Below are positions 6,950 through 16,023 of a DNA stretch of 64,000 bases, in pieces. The DNA is from Clostridia bacterium. Its GTDB lineage: Bacteria; Bacillota; Clostridia; UBA1381; UBA9506. The notes beneath the pieces were generated by a model, which ran no database searches, had not been told where the DNA came from, and saw nothing but the letters and a program-made list of their open reading frames with translations. The position numbers and the translations under genes are program-made. How positions within the stretch are numbered: the first letter of the stretch is position 1; each line of letters begins with the position of its first letter. Location: assembly GCA_017399695.1 (NCBI GenBank), contig JAFQBK010000013.1:27254-91253 (forward strand), read 5' to 3'.

Positions 6950-9487
6950 TTATTCCTCGCTTTCCTGCGATACATTTGTTTCTTCTGCTTGTTCTGTCGT
7001 TTCCTCTGCGCTTTCTTCTGGCTCCTCTTCCTCCTGCGTAATCGCAAGGCTGACAACCGAAATATCGTCATCCAGTCTCATCAGACGTACGCCCTTGGTG
7101 AGTCTTCCAATCCGGCTGATTTCAGAGGTCTTCATACGGATAACCATACCGTCAGAGGTAATTAGCATGACATCATCATTTTCTGCAACAACCTTGATGC
7201 CGGCAATATTGCCCGTTGCACCGGACAGACGATAGGTATTGACTCCTTTACCGCCACGGGTCTGTGTTTTATATTCATCCAGCGAGGTCTTTTTGCCGTA
7301 GCCCTTTTCCGTAACAACCAAAAGGTCTCCACCCTCTGCCGCCATGCTCATACCAACCACATAATCGTCAGCGGAGAGCTTAATGCCACGGACACCGTGG
7401 GATACTCTGCCCATCGGACGAACATCTTCCTCATTAAATCGAATCGACATGCCATGATAGGTAGAAAGAAGAATATCGTTCGTTCCGTCTGTTAATGCAA
7501 CATTGATGAGCTCATCGTCATCTTCTAATACAATCGCTGCAATACCGCCCTTACGAGCCGTATCATAAGCCATAAAATCTGTCTTTTTCACAACGCCCTT
7601 TTTCGTACTGAAGAACAGGTACTTGCCCTCTTCAAATTCTCTGACCGGAATTGCTGCCGTTACCTTTTCATCGGTATCGAGCTGCAAGAGGTTTACAATC
7701 GCCGTACCCTTGGCGTGTCTTCCGACCTCGGGGATTTCGTATGCCTTTAAGCGGTACATCTTACCCTTGGAGGTAAAGAACAACACGTGGTTATGCGTAG
7801 AGGTAATAAAGAGGCGCTCAACAAAGTCCTCTTCACGGGTCGTGATACCAGAAATACCTCTGCCGCCTCTGCGCTGGGACTTATAGGTGTCTACCGGCAG
7901 ACGCTTGATATAACCGAAGTGGGTTAAGGTAATGACCATATCCTCTTCTTCTATCAAATCTTCGATATTGATTTCATCCGCAGAATCAAGCAGCTCCGTC
8001 TTACGCTCATCGCCGTATTTATCACGGATTTCAATCAGCTCGTCCTTAATCAGCTGCATCAGCTTATTCTTATCCGACAAGAGTGCGTTATATTCGCTGA
8101 TTTTTTCTAACAGCTCTGCATATTCCGTCTCAATCTTTTCCCCATTTAAGCGCTGGAGCTGGGCAAGTCTCATATCGAGTACGCTCTGTGCCTGAATGTC
8201 GGACATGGCAAAGCGCTCCATCAAACGCTCTTTTGCATCGTCATACGAACTACGGATGACCTCGATGATTTCATCGATATTGGCAAGGGCAATTCGAAGA
8301 CCTTCCAAAATGTGCAGTCTTGCCTCGGCTTTTGCAAGGTCAAACTTTGTGCGGCGGGTTACAATCTGCTCCTGGAAATCGATAAAGTGCCGCAGCACTT
8401 CCATCAGACCCATGGTCTTCGGTTTTCCGTCGTGGATTGCGAGGAGGTTCACCGAAAAGCTATCCTGCAAGCGAGTAAACTTATACAGCTGATTTAATAC
8501 AACATGCGGGTTGGCATCTCTCTTTAAGGAAATATCCACACGGATACCGACACGGTCGGAAGAATGGTCATCGATATCGGAAAGACCGTCAATTCTCTTG
8601 TCCTTGACGAGCTCTGCAATCGACTCAACCAGCATTTTCTTGTTGACCTGATACGGAAGCTCGGTAATGATAATCGAAGAACTTCCGTCAGAATGCTCTT
8701 CAATCTCTGTTTTCGCACGGATAATAATCTTGCCGCGGCCCGTTTCATAAGCACTGCGGATGCCGCGCTTACCCATAATGGATGCTTTTGTTGGGAAGTC
8801 AGGACCCTTGATATATTCCATCATTTCGTCGAGCGAAATTTCCGGATTATCAATCATCGCAACCACACCGTCTAATACTTCGGTTAAATTATGCGGCGGG
8901 ATGTTGGTCGCCATACCGACAGCAATACCGGAGCTGCCGTTGACTAAAAGCGTCGGAATACGGGTCGGAAGAACGGTCGGCTCTACTCTTTTTTCATCAA
9001 AGTTGGGCAGGAAATCAACCGTATCCTTATCAATATTTTCAAGCATTGCATTCGCAAGCTTACTCATTCTCGCCTCGGTATAACGGTAAGCAGCCGGCGG
9101 GTCACCGTCGACACTACCGAAGTTTCCGTGACCGTCGATTAACATATAGCGCATCGAAAAATCCTGCGCGAGTCGCACCATCGCATCATACACGGACGCA
9201 TCACCGTGCGGATGGTAACGACCGATAACATTACCGACCGTCGTTGCCGATTTAAAGAACGGCTTGTCATAAGTCAGGTGCTCTTCATACATCGAGTAAA
9301 GAATACGTCTGTGTACCGGCTTTAATCCGTCACGCACGTCCGGAAGCGCACGGCTGACGATAACGCTCATTGCATAATCGATGAACGCCTCTTTCATTCT
9401 TTTTTCAATGTCAACATTGACAATTTTTTGTGTTTCTAAATATTCTTCAAAATGAGAATCTTCATATTTTTTATTCTTAGCCATCAT
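6950..9487 (-). CDS. gyrA: DNA gyrase subunit A
   Basis: Breakage-reunion subunit of DNA gyrase, 845 residues. The N-terminal winged-helix region has YHPHGDASVYDAM at 91-103 and the active site RYTEAR with Tyr136 as the catalytic tyrosine. The C-terminal beta-pinwheel contains the GyrA-box QRRGGRG, which identifies gyrase rather than ParC. An acidic Glu-rich tail ends the protein. The residue equivalent to E. coli Ser83 is Ala97, while Asp87 is kept as Asp101. AGGTG precedes the tandem ATGATG start. It lies between gyrB (16-nt gap) and the second B subunit (6-nt gap). Confidence 0.97.
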   Translation of the reverse strand: MMAKNKKYEDSHFEEYLETQKIVNVDIEKRMKEAFIDYAMSVIVSRALPDVRDGLKPVHRRILYSMYEEHLTYDKPFFKSATTVGNVIGRYHPHGDASVYDAMVRLAQDFSMRYMLIDGHGNFGSVDGDPPAAYRYTEARMSKLANAMLENIDKDTVDFLPNFDEKRVEPTVLPTRIPTLLVNGSSGIAVGMATNIPPHNLTEVLDGVVAMIDNPEISLDEMMEYIKGPDFPTKASIMGKRGIRSAYETGRGKIIIRAKTEIEEHSDGSSSIIITELPYQVNKKMLVESIAELVKDKRIDGLSDIDDHSSDRVGIRVDISLKRDANPHVVLNQLYKFTRLQDSFSVNLLAIHDGKPKTMGLMEVLRHFIDFQEQIVTRRTKFDLAKAEARLHILEGLRIALANIDEIIEVIRSSYDDAKERLMERFAMSDIQAQSVLDMRLAQLQRLNGEKIETEYAELLEKISEYNALLSDKNKLMQLIKDELIEIRDKYGDERKTELLDSADEINIEDLIEEEDMVITLTHFGYIKRLPVDTYKSQRRGGRGISGITTREEDFVERLFITSTHNHVLFFTSKGKMYRLKAYEIPEVGRHAKGTAIVNLLQLDTDEKVTAAIPVREFEEGKYLFFSTKKGVVKKTDFMAYDTARKGGIAAIVLEDDDELINVALTDGTNDILLSTYHGMSIRFNEEDVRPMGRVSHGVRGIKLSADDYVVGMSMAAEGGDLLVVTEKGYGKKTSLDEYKTQTRGGKGVNTYRLSGATGNIAGIKVVAENDDVMLITSDGMVIRMKTSEISRIGRLTKGVRLMRLDDDISVVSLAITQEEEEPEESAEETTEQAEETNVSQESEE

Positions 9488-9503
9488 CCATCACCTATCC
9501 TGT

Positions 9504-11441
9504 CTACACATCAAGATTTGTAACATACTGAGCGTTTTCTTCTATGAAGATTCGTCTCGGCTCAACCTCATCACCCATCAAGATAGTGAAGATTTCGTCT
9601 GCTTTTTCTGCATCGTCGAGCGTTACTTTCAGAAGAATTCGGTTTTTCGGGTCCATGGTGGTTTCCCAAAGCTCTTCTGGGTTCATTTCACCAAGACCTT
9701 TGTAGCGGCTGATATCGACCTTTGCGTTTGGATCGCCTGCTTTTAACTGCTCACTAATGGCGTCACGTTCTTCATCACTGAACGCAACCTCCGTCTTCTT
9801 ACCACGGGAAATCTTATAAAGTGGCGGTTTTGCCAGGTAGACGTGTCCCGTTTCAATGAGCGGTCTCATAAATCGGAAGAAGAAGGTCAAAAGAAGCGTC
9901 TGGATATGTGCACCGTCAACATCGGCATCGGCCATAATAACAATTTTATCATAGCGGAGCTTTTCGAGATTAAATTCATCGGCGATACCCGTGCCGAGTG
10001 CCTGAATGACCGGCGTTAATTTATCGTTTCCGTAAACCTTATCTGCTCTTGCCTTTTCAACGTTTAACATCTTACCCCACAAAGGAAGAATTGCCTGATA
10101 CTTACTGTCACGACCGTTCTTTGCCGAGCCGCCTGCAGAATCACCCTCGACGATATAAATCTCGGTTTTGGTCGGGTCCTTTACGATACAATCCGTCAGC
10201 TTACCCGGAAGTGTGCTTGAACCCAGCGGCGTTTTGCGGTTGGCTTCTCTTGCCTTACGTGCCGCAATTCTTGCACGCGATGCCATCAATGCCTTTTCCA
10301 AAATAGCTCTTGCGACCGTCGGATTTTCTTCTAAATAATCTGCCAGCTTTTCCTTTAACATACTCTCTACAAAGCTACGCATGGAAGAGTTTCCGAGCTT
10401 GGTCTTCGTCTGTCCCTCAAACTGCGGTTCTTCGAGCTTTACGGAGATGACAGCGATTAAACCCTCACGGATGTCCTCGCCCTCTAAATCCTCATTATCC
10501 TTTAATATCTTAAACTTTCTTGCGTAATCAACCAGCACTTTTTTAAGTGCCGCCTTAAAGCCGGTCACGTGCATACCACCCTCGGTGGTTGCAATATTAT
10601 TTGCAAAGGATTCTGTCTTTTCATCATAGCCGGTGTACCACTGAAGAGCCACCTCTGCCATCGAGCCTTCTTTTTCCGCCTTGACATAGATAACCTCTTC
10701 GTTGACAACCTCTAAAGAATCTTTTCTTGATTTTTTATCCGCGAAAAGGTAAGAAACGAAATTTTTGATTCCGCCCTCATAGTGCAGAATATCTTCTCTT
10801 TTTTCCTCGCGGTTATCGAAAAAAATAATCTTTAAGCCACCATTCAAGAATGCCTGCTCTCTTAAACGCTTTAAGAGGACATCGTAATCAAACACGGTTT
10901 CTTCAAAGATTTCACCATCTGCCCAAAACGTAATTTCCGTACCGGTCTTATCTGTCGAGCCTATCGTATGCACTTCGCCATCCGGCACACCGCGCCGATA
11001 GCTTTGGAACCAGATGTTTTCGCCGTCGTGCACCTTGACCTCCAAATGGGTAGAAAGCGCGTTAACAACAGACGCACCAACGCCGTGCAAACCGCCGGAC
11101 ACCTTATATCCGCCGCCGCCGAATTTACCGCCTGCGTGCAGAACCGTAAAGACGACATCAATCGTGGAGATTCCCATTTTCGGATGGATTCCGTGAGGGA
11201 TTCCTCGGCCGTTATCCTTTACGGTAACGGAATTGTCCTCATTCAAGATTACTTCAATCTGCGTACAATAGCCGGCAAGCGCCTCATCAATCGCATTGTC
11301 CACAATTTCATATACCAAATGATGCAGACCCTGCGTCGAGGTTGAGCCTATGTACATACCCGGGCGTTTTCTGACGGCCTCCAGGCCCTCTAAGACCTGA
11401 ATTTGAGTTTCGTCATACGTCGTTTTTACCATTTCATCCAT
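9504..11441 (-). CDS. gyrB: DNA gyrase subunit B
   Basis: ATP-hydrolysing subunit of DNA gyrase, 645 residues, the normal length for the Gram-positive form without the proteobacterial insert. Visible are [21 protein letters not shown] (ATP site), [50 protein letters not shown] near residue 430 and [19 protein letters not shown] near 503. AGGAGG sits 8 nt before the ATG. It is the first gene of the three-gene topoisomerase operon, with a clear promoter at 11519-11547. It is not next to recF or dnaN as in the origin region of many Bacillota. Confidence 0.98.
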   Translation of the reverse strand: MDEMVKTTYDETQIQVLEGLEAVRKRPGMYIGSTSTQGLHHLVYEIVDNAIDEALAGYCTQIEVILNEDNSVTVKDNGRGIPHGIHPKMGISTIDVVFTVLHAGGKFGGGGYKVSGGLHGVGASVVNALSTHLEVKVHDGENIWFQSYRRGVPDGEVHTIGSTDKTGTEITFWADGEIFEETVFDYDVLLKRLREQAFLNGGLKIIFFDNREEKREDILHYEGGIKNFVSYLFADKKSRKDSLEVVNEEVIYVKAEKEGSMAEVALQWYTGYDEKTESFANNIATTEGGMHVTGFKAALKKVLVDYARKFKILKDNEDLEGEDIREGLIAVISVKLEEPQFEGQTKTKLGNSSMRSFVESMLKEKLADYLEENPTVARAILEKALMASRARIAARKAREANRKTPLGSSTLPGKLTDCIVKDPTKTEIYIVEGDSAGGSAKNGRDSKYQAILPLWGKMLNVEKARADKVYGNDKLTPVIQALGTGIADEFNLEKLRYDKIVIMADADVDGAHIQTLLLTFFFRFMRPLIETGHVYLAKPPLYKISRGKKTEVAFSDEERDAISEQLKAGDPNAKVDISRYKGLGEMNPEELWETTMDPKNRILLKVTLDDAEKADEIFTILMGDEVEPRRIFIEENAQYVTNLDV

Positions 11442-11518
11442 ACGATTGCCTCCTGCTGCTTTCGCGCCTCAAAATCCTTCATTTTTTCAAAATTCGTTCA
11501 AAATTACCTCTATTTTTT

Positions 11519-11547
11519 ATTATAGCATAAATCATATAAAAAAGCAA
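11519..11547 (-). promoter_or_regulatory. Promoter of the gyrB-gyrA operon
   Basis: Minus strand TTGCTT, 17-nt spacer, TATAAT, about 75 nt before the gyrB start, in an AT-rich stretch. Confidence 0.7.
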
Positions 11548-11628
11548 ATATTTTTCGAAAATTTATTACAGCATTATTTTTGAGCGCGAAACAAAATTGA
11601 CCCTTAAATTGATTTTGATTCAGGCAAA

Positions 11629-11657
11629 GAAAAAACGGGCAATGTTTTGCCCGTTTT
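11629..11657 (-). terminator. Terminator after the ECF S-component gene
   Basis: AACGGGCAA pairs with TTGCCCGTT around AACA, followed on the minus strand by a T run. It lies just after the stop at 11670. Confidence 0.8.
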
Positions 11658-11669
11658 GAGAAATCGTTA

Positions 11670-12164
11670 TTACTTTTTATTCGTCTTTTTGAAAGCTCCC
11701 ATGAAGAACAGTGCAACAATCAGACCGACCGCACCCTGAATTGCATTAAACGGAATGTTTAAGAGTGCCATTCCTGCGCCATAGAGCACATCTTCAAAAA
11801 CGAAATACCCGAATACCATTAAAAGCTCCGCAAAAGCACCACTGATAATCAGGGACAGAATCCGGTTTGCGTGCTTTTTCAGCTTTTGGTAAAGAGCATA
11901 AGCTACGAGTGCCATCAAGCCCTTGATGATAAAGGTCGCCGCTGCATACATTGCATAGCCGGAGAAGATGTCCGCAAGCATCGAACCAATCGCCGCTGAT
12001 GCCAGACCATAAATAGGACCGAGCAACCACCCGGCAAGCAGTACGGCACAGTCCCCTAAATTAGCGTAGCCGTTCGGTAACGGTACCTTGATAAAAAAGG
12101 TCAAAACCAGCACCAATGCTGCAAATAAAGCTGCGGAAATCATTTGTTTTGTGTTAACTTTCAT
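11670..12164 (-). CDS. ECF transporter substrate-specificity (S) component
   Basis: Small integral membrane protein of 164 residues with about six hydrophobic helices. It binds a vitamin-like substrate and partners with the shared EcfT-EcfA-EcfA' module, which is not in this window. Family features include the AALFAALVLVLTFF first helix carrying the Ala-rich EcfT contact surface, then PLPNGYANLGDCAVLLAG and AATFIIKGLMALVAYAL. The start is the ATG at 12164 with AGGAGG 6 nt upstream; the longer frame begins before the ribosome site. Substrate cannot be read from sequence, though flavin, thiamin-precursor and pantothenate S components share this look. It is 27 nt downstream of a cysteine-rich oxidoreductase on the same strand. 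Confidence 0.85.
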   Translation of the reverse strand: MKVNTKQMISAALFAALVLVLTFFIKVPLPNGYANLGDCAVLLAGWLLGPIYGLASAAIGSMLADIFSGYAMYAAATFIIKGLMALVAYALYQKLKKHANRILSLIISGAFAELLMVFGYFVFEDVLYGAGMALLNIPFNAIQGAVGLIVALFFMGAFKKTNKK

Positions 12165-12191
12165 CTTTTTCCTCCTGGTTGTCAATGATTT

Positions 12192-13469
12192 TTACAGGGT
12201 TTTAATATATTCTTCCATATCGACAGTAATTCCCTTAGCGCGAGCCTCTTCTGCCGCAAAGCAAATGAGGTGACTCATGCAGGAAACATCAATGCTCGAG
12301 ATGGATGTTGACGGATTATCGTTTGCAATATATTCGTAGAGGTCTTCCATAATACCGAAATCGCCGCCGCCGTGACCGCCGGCAATACTCTGGTCTTTGA
12401 CCACTTCCGGACGGTAAACAATCGTTGTTTCCCTTGTTTCAAAATCGAAAAATTCCAGTTCCTGTGTTTCAAAATATGCGCGGAGCTCACCCTTGGTTCC
12501 CATCAATGCGGAAACTCTGACACCCTTATTAAACGCAGACATGGTAAGCGTTGCGTGCTTATCTTTTCCAAACTGCATATTGACAATCTGATGGTCAACA
12601 ACATCATTATCGCACTGGTACACACATCTGCCGTACGGAGAGGTCTTTAATACTTCATCCATTTCCGCAGGCGTGACATCATATCTGCCTGCAGCAACCG
12701 GTCTCCAGTGATCCATCTCATAAATATCCATCTTATAAAGCGTTGGTGCATGATAAAGGCAGGTTTTCTCATGCGGGCATCCGTCGGTACAACGCGCGGG
12801 CGCTCCCTCCGGCTTGTTTGCCTCCGTAAAGTAGGAAAGCGTACCCATCGACTGAACCTTGGTACACATATCGCCGACAAGCCACTGCAAGAGGTCGGCA
12901 TCGTGGCAGCATTTTGCTAAAATCATCGGTGCAGACTCTGCCGTATTTCTCCAGTTACCGCGTACGAAGCTATGGCTCATGTGGATATTGCCGACGCCCT
13001 CTTCGTGAACGATATTCATAATTTCGCCCAAATGACCCTCATCCAAAAACTTTTTGAGCGCCTTGTAAAATGGGGTATAACGAAGGACATGGCAGACCAA
13101 AACGCGCACACCATTTTTCTTCGCCGCCTCCGCAATCTGATAACATTCCTGCGGCGTCGGTGCTGCCGGTTTTTCGAGTAACAAATCATATTTCTTTTCA
13201 ATCGCCATCATTGCCGGCGCAAAATGCATTCTGTCCTGCGTACAAATCATAGCGATATCTGCCATTTTCGGAAGTGCAAACAGCTCTTCAAAGCTTTCAA
13301 AGCGCATTTCCTCCGGAACGCCGTAAAGGTCGCCCAAATGGTCTCTTTTGCTTTTTACCGGTTCCGCAACCGCAACCAGCTTGAATTTGTCCGGGTATTC
13401 CTGCAAATATTTTAAGTAACTGCTACCGCGGTCACCACAACCGGCCAAAACGAGTTTTAATTGTTTCAT
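12192..13469 (-). CDS. Gfo/Idh/MocA-family oxidoreductase with a five-cysteine insert
   Basis: NAD(P)-dependent dehydrogenase of the glucose-fructose oxidoreductase/inositol dehydrogenase superfamily, 425 residues. The N-terminal Rossmann fold has LVLAGCGDRG at 7-16 and the catalytic EKP at 99-101. KCCHDADLL (186-194) carries the usual active-site HD. Unusual for the superfamily are five cysteines with fixed spacing, C227-x3-C231-x5-C237 and C282-x3-C286, suggesting a metal or Fe-S site. The same spacing occurs in the paralogue at 30211-31539. Promoter TTGACG-17-TAGAAT lies at 13506-13534 and AAGGGGG precedes the ATG. It shares a transcript with the downstream ECF S component. Substrate unknown. 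Confidence 0.87.
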   Translation of the reverse strand: MKQLKLVLAGCGDRGSSYLKYLQEYPDKFKLVAVAEPVKSKRDHLGDLYGVPEEMRFESFEELFALPKMADIAMICTQDRMHFAPAMMAIEKKYDLLLEKPAAPTPQECYQIAEAAKKNGVRVLVCHVLRYTPFYKALKKFLDEGHLGEIMNIVHEEGVGNIHMSHSFVRGNWRNTAESAPMILAKCCHDADLLQWLVGDMCTKVQSMGTLSYFTEANKPEGAPARCTDGCPHEKTCLYHAPTLYKMDIYEMDHWRPVAAGRYDVTPAEMDEVLKTSPYGRCVYQCDNDVVDHQIVNMQFGKDKHATLTMSAFNKGVRVSALMGTKGELRAYFETQELEFFDFETRETTIVYRPEVVKDQSIAGGHGGGDFGIMEDLYEYIANDNPSTSISSIDVSCMSHLICFAAEEARAKGITVDMEEYIKTL

Positions 13470-13505
13470 CGAGAGATCCCCCTTAACATTTTTATCTTCA
13501 GGGAT

Positions 13506-13534
13506 ATTCTACCATACCGACGCCCAAGCGTCAA
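13506..13534 (-). promoter_or_regulatory. Promoter of the oxidoreductase-ECF S operon
   Basis: Minus strand TTGACG, 17-nt spacer, TAGAAT, about 35 nt before the oxidoreductase start. Confidence 0.7.
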
Positions 13535-13573
13535 GGAAAAACAAGCCTTTTTTTAGCACAAAACCGCATATTT

Positions 13574-14077
13574 TCAGGACTTTTCGCACCTGTCGGCGCA
13601 TCTTGCCGCAAGATATAAATAGTCGGAAAGTCGATTCAGATAGATCGCAAAATTGTCATCTAACGGATGGTTTTTCTTCACGCCCCAAAAGGCTCTTTCT
13701 GCGCGTCTTGCAACTGTGCGAGAAACGTCCAAACGTGCAGACAGCTCACCATTACAAAAAAACCACTCCGTACTTCGGTTGAGTGTTCCGTCGATACGGT
13801 CAATTTCTTCTTCCAGCGCCAAAATCTGCTCTTTGCGCACCAAAAACGCCTCATTCTCCGGCTGACACACCCCCGCCATAAAGAGCGACAATTCCTTCTG
13901 AATGTTCAAAAGATATTCTGAAAGGCTGCTATGGGCAAGCATCCTGGAAAGCCCCAAATGCGCGGAAAGCTCGTCCAGCACACCCAAAAGCTCAATCCTT
14001 GCGTCTGTTTTTTCCACCCGTGCGCCGCCGAAAAGCTCCGTCATCCCGCCGTCTCCGCCTTTGGTATACAGCTTCAT
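13574..14077 (-). CDS. pduO: PduO-type cob(I)alamin adenosyltransferase
   Basis: Transfers the adenosyl group of ATP to cob(I)alamin, giving adenosylcobalamin. 167 residues, a typical single-domain PduO/MMAB protein. The N-terminus KLYTKGGDGGMTELFGGARV forms the ATP P-loop-like site, followed by GVLDELSAHLGL. The C-terminal helices have SRTVARRAERAF and the conserved NRLSDYLYLAAR. I prefer the ATG at 14077, which has AAGGGG about 7 nt upstream; an ATG two codons earlier is too close to it. It stands alone on the minus strand with its own promoter. No cobalamin-dependent enzyme is adjacent. Confidence 0.93.
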   Translation of the reverse strand: MKLYTKGGDGGMTELFGGARVEKTDARIELLGVLDELSAHLGLSRMLAHSSLSEYLLNIQKELSLFMAGVCQPENEAFLVRKEQILALEEEIDRIDGTLNRSTEWFFCNGELSARLDVSRTVARRAERAFWGVKKNHPLDDNFAIYLNRLSDYLYLAARCADRCEKS

Positions 14078-14117
14078 TCTCATTCCCCTTACGGTTTTTT
14101 CATCGTTATTTCTTATT

Positions 14118-14146
14118 ATTATATCAAATTTAAGGCGAAAAGTAAA
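14118..14146 (-). promoter_or_regulatory. Promoter of the adenosyltransferase gene
   Basis: Minus strand TTTACT, 17-nt spacer, TATAAT, about 40 nt before the start codon; divergent from the rnjA promoter region. Confidence 0.6.
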
Positions 14147-14162
14147 ATATTTTAAAAAATGC

Positions 14163-14191
14163 TTTATTATTTAAGAGAACTTTGGTATAAT
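14163..14191 (+). promoter_or_regulatory. Possible rnjA promoter with a 120-nt leader
   Basis: A good -10 box TATAAT at 14186-14191 with only a weak TTTATT at -35 spacing 17. The leader to the GTG at 14322 contains the small dyad AAAGGAAGC / GCATCCTTT and no recognised riboswitch. Confidence 0.45.
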
Positions 14192-14321
14192 ATAGATTGA
14201 GTATTTATGTACGGAATCAAAAGGAAGCATCCTTTGCTTTTAAAGTACCTATAATTACGATAAAATGCAGCTGCGCTGTATGATATATGAACGGAAATAA
14301 ATTATATGGAGGTTAATTTTA

Positions 14322-15992
14322 GTGGCAAAAAATCAAAAACTTAAAATCATCCCGCTGGGAGGCCTAAATGAGATCGGAAAAAACATGACGGCCTTCGAAT
14401 TTGGCGGCGATATTATCGTGCTGGACTGCGGTATTGCGTTCCCGGATGACGATATGCCCGGAATTGATATGGTCATCCCGGATATTTCCTACCTGATTAA
14501 AAATCAGTCCAAGGTGCGCGCGATTGTGCTGACCCATGGTCACGAGGACCACATCGGCGCAATCCCCTATTTCTTAAAGGAAATTAACGTGCCGATTTAC
14601 GGCTCGCGCTTAACGCTCGGTTTGGTAGAGATTAAGCTGAAAGAGCATAATCTGCTTTCCAAAACCAAGCTGCACCGCGTGCGCGCAGGAGATACAGCGA
14701 AAATCGGTGCTTTTCGTGTGGAATTTATCCGCACAAACCATTCCATTCCGGATGCGATGGCACTTGCCATCCATACACCCATTGGTACGATTGTCCATAC
14801 GGGCGACTTCAAGGTAGACTGTACGCCCATTGAGGGACAGATGATCGACCTTGCCAAATTCGGCGAACTCGGTAAAAATGGCGTGCTTGCACTGTTATCC
14901 GAAAGCACCAACGTGGAGCGTCCCGGCTATACGATGAGCGAAAGCACGGTGGGCGATTCCTTTGACAACATCTTTAGAAACCACACCGACCAGCGCATTA
15001 TCGTGGCAACCTTCGCCTCGAATGTGCACCGCGTACAGCAGATTATCAACTCCGCCTACCGTTTCGGTCGAAGAGTTGCGTTCTCCGGCAGAAGTATGGA
15101 GAGTGTGGCAGAGGTCGCAATGCAACTCGGGTATATGACCGTTCCCGACAATGTCATCATTTCGATTGACGACATTAAAAAATACCGCCCCAACCAGCTC
15201 GTCATTATTACGACGGGCAGTCAGGGTGAGACGATGTCAGCACTGACGCGAATGGCGTTTTCTGACCACAAAAAGGTAGAAATCAATCGCGGTGACTTGG
15301 TTATCGTTTCCGCGACCCCGATTCCCGGCAACGAAAAGCCGATTTCCAATGTGATTAACGAGCTCTTTAAAAAGGGCGCAGAGGTCATTTATAAATCTCT
15401 TGAAAATATTCACGTCTCCGGTCACGCCTGCCAGGAAGAACTCAAGCTTATCCTCGCACTCACCAAACCGAAATACTTTATTCCGGTGCATGGCGAATTC
15501 CGCCACCTGCGTCAGCACGCGCTGCTCGCAGAAAAAATGGGAATCCCCTCGAAAAACATCATCGTCGGTGATGTAGGCAAGGTCATTGAGCTTGGCCCGA
15601 ACAGCTGCAAAATCGGCGGAACCGTACCGTCAGGCATCGTTTTGGTCGATGGTCTGGGCGTCGGCGATGTCGGAAATATCGTACTCCGTGACCGCAAGCA
15701 TTTAGCCGAAGACGGCATCATTATCGTCGTCGTCACTATGAGTAAGAATACCGGTGCAATCCTTTCCGGTCCCGACGTAATTTCCCGCGGCTTTGTCTAT
15801 GTCAGAGAGTCGGAGGACTTGATGGAAGAGGCAAAAGCGATTGCCCTTTCATCCCTTGAGCGTTCTGCCCAAAGACATCAAACCGACTGGGCAAGCTTAA
15901 AAGGCGGCTTAAAATCCAGCCTCAGCGACTATTTGTATTCCAAAACCAAACGCAAGCCTATGATTCTCCCTATCATTATGGAGATTGAATGA
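14322..15992 (+). CDS. rnjA: Ribonuclease J
   Basis: Beta-CASP metallo-beta-lactamase ribonuclease with 5'-3' exo- and endonuclease activity, central to mRNA decay and rRNA maturation in Bacillota. At 556 residues it has normal length. The metal-binding motif HGHEDHIGAIPY lies near residue 72, with HTGDFKVD and SESTNVERPGYT following. GSQGE and HVSGHACQEE mark the beta-CASP and the later metal-binding part, and PVHGEFRHL the final His motif. The start is a GTG at 14322 with GGAGG about 9 nt upstream. metK follows closely on the same strand, so the two may be co-transcribed. Confidence 0.96.
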   Translation: MAKNQKLKIIPLGGLNEIGKNMTAFEFGGDIIVLDCGIAFPDDDMPGIDMVIPDISYLIKNQSKVRAIVLTHGHEDHIGAIPYFLKEINVPIYGSRLTLGLVEIKLKEHNLLSKTKLHRVRAGDTAKIGAFRVEFIRTNHSIPDAMALAIHTPIGTIVHTGDFKVDCTPIEGQMIDLAKFGELGKNGVLALLSESTNVERPGYTMSESTVGDSFDNIFRNHTDQRIIVATFASNVHRVQQIINSAYRFGRRVAFSGRSMESVAEVAMQLGYMTVPDNVIISIDDIKKYRPNQLVIITTGSQGETMSALTRMAFSDHKKVEINRGDLVIVSATPIPGNEKPISNVINELFKKGAEVIYKSLENIHVSGHACQEELKLILALTKPKYFIPVHGEFRHLRQHALLAEKMGIPSKNIIVGDVGKVIELGPNSCKIGGTVPSGIVLVDGLGVGDVGNIVLRDRKHLAEDGIIIVVVTMSKNTGAILSGPDVISRGFVYVRESEDLMEEAKAIALSSLERSAQRHQTDWASLKGGLKSSLSDYLYSKTKRKPMILPIIMEIE

Positions 15993-16023
15993 AAATAAAT
16001 TTTACTAAGGAGCATGATGAAAC

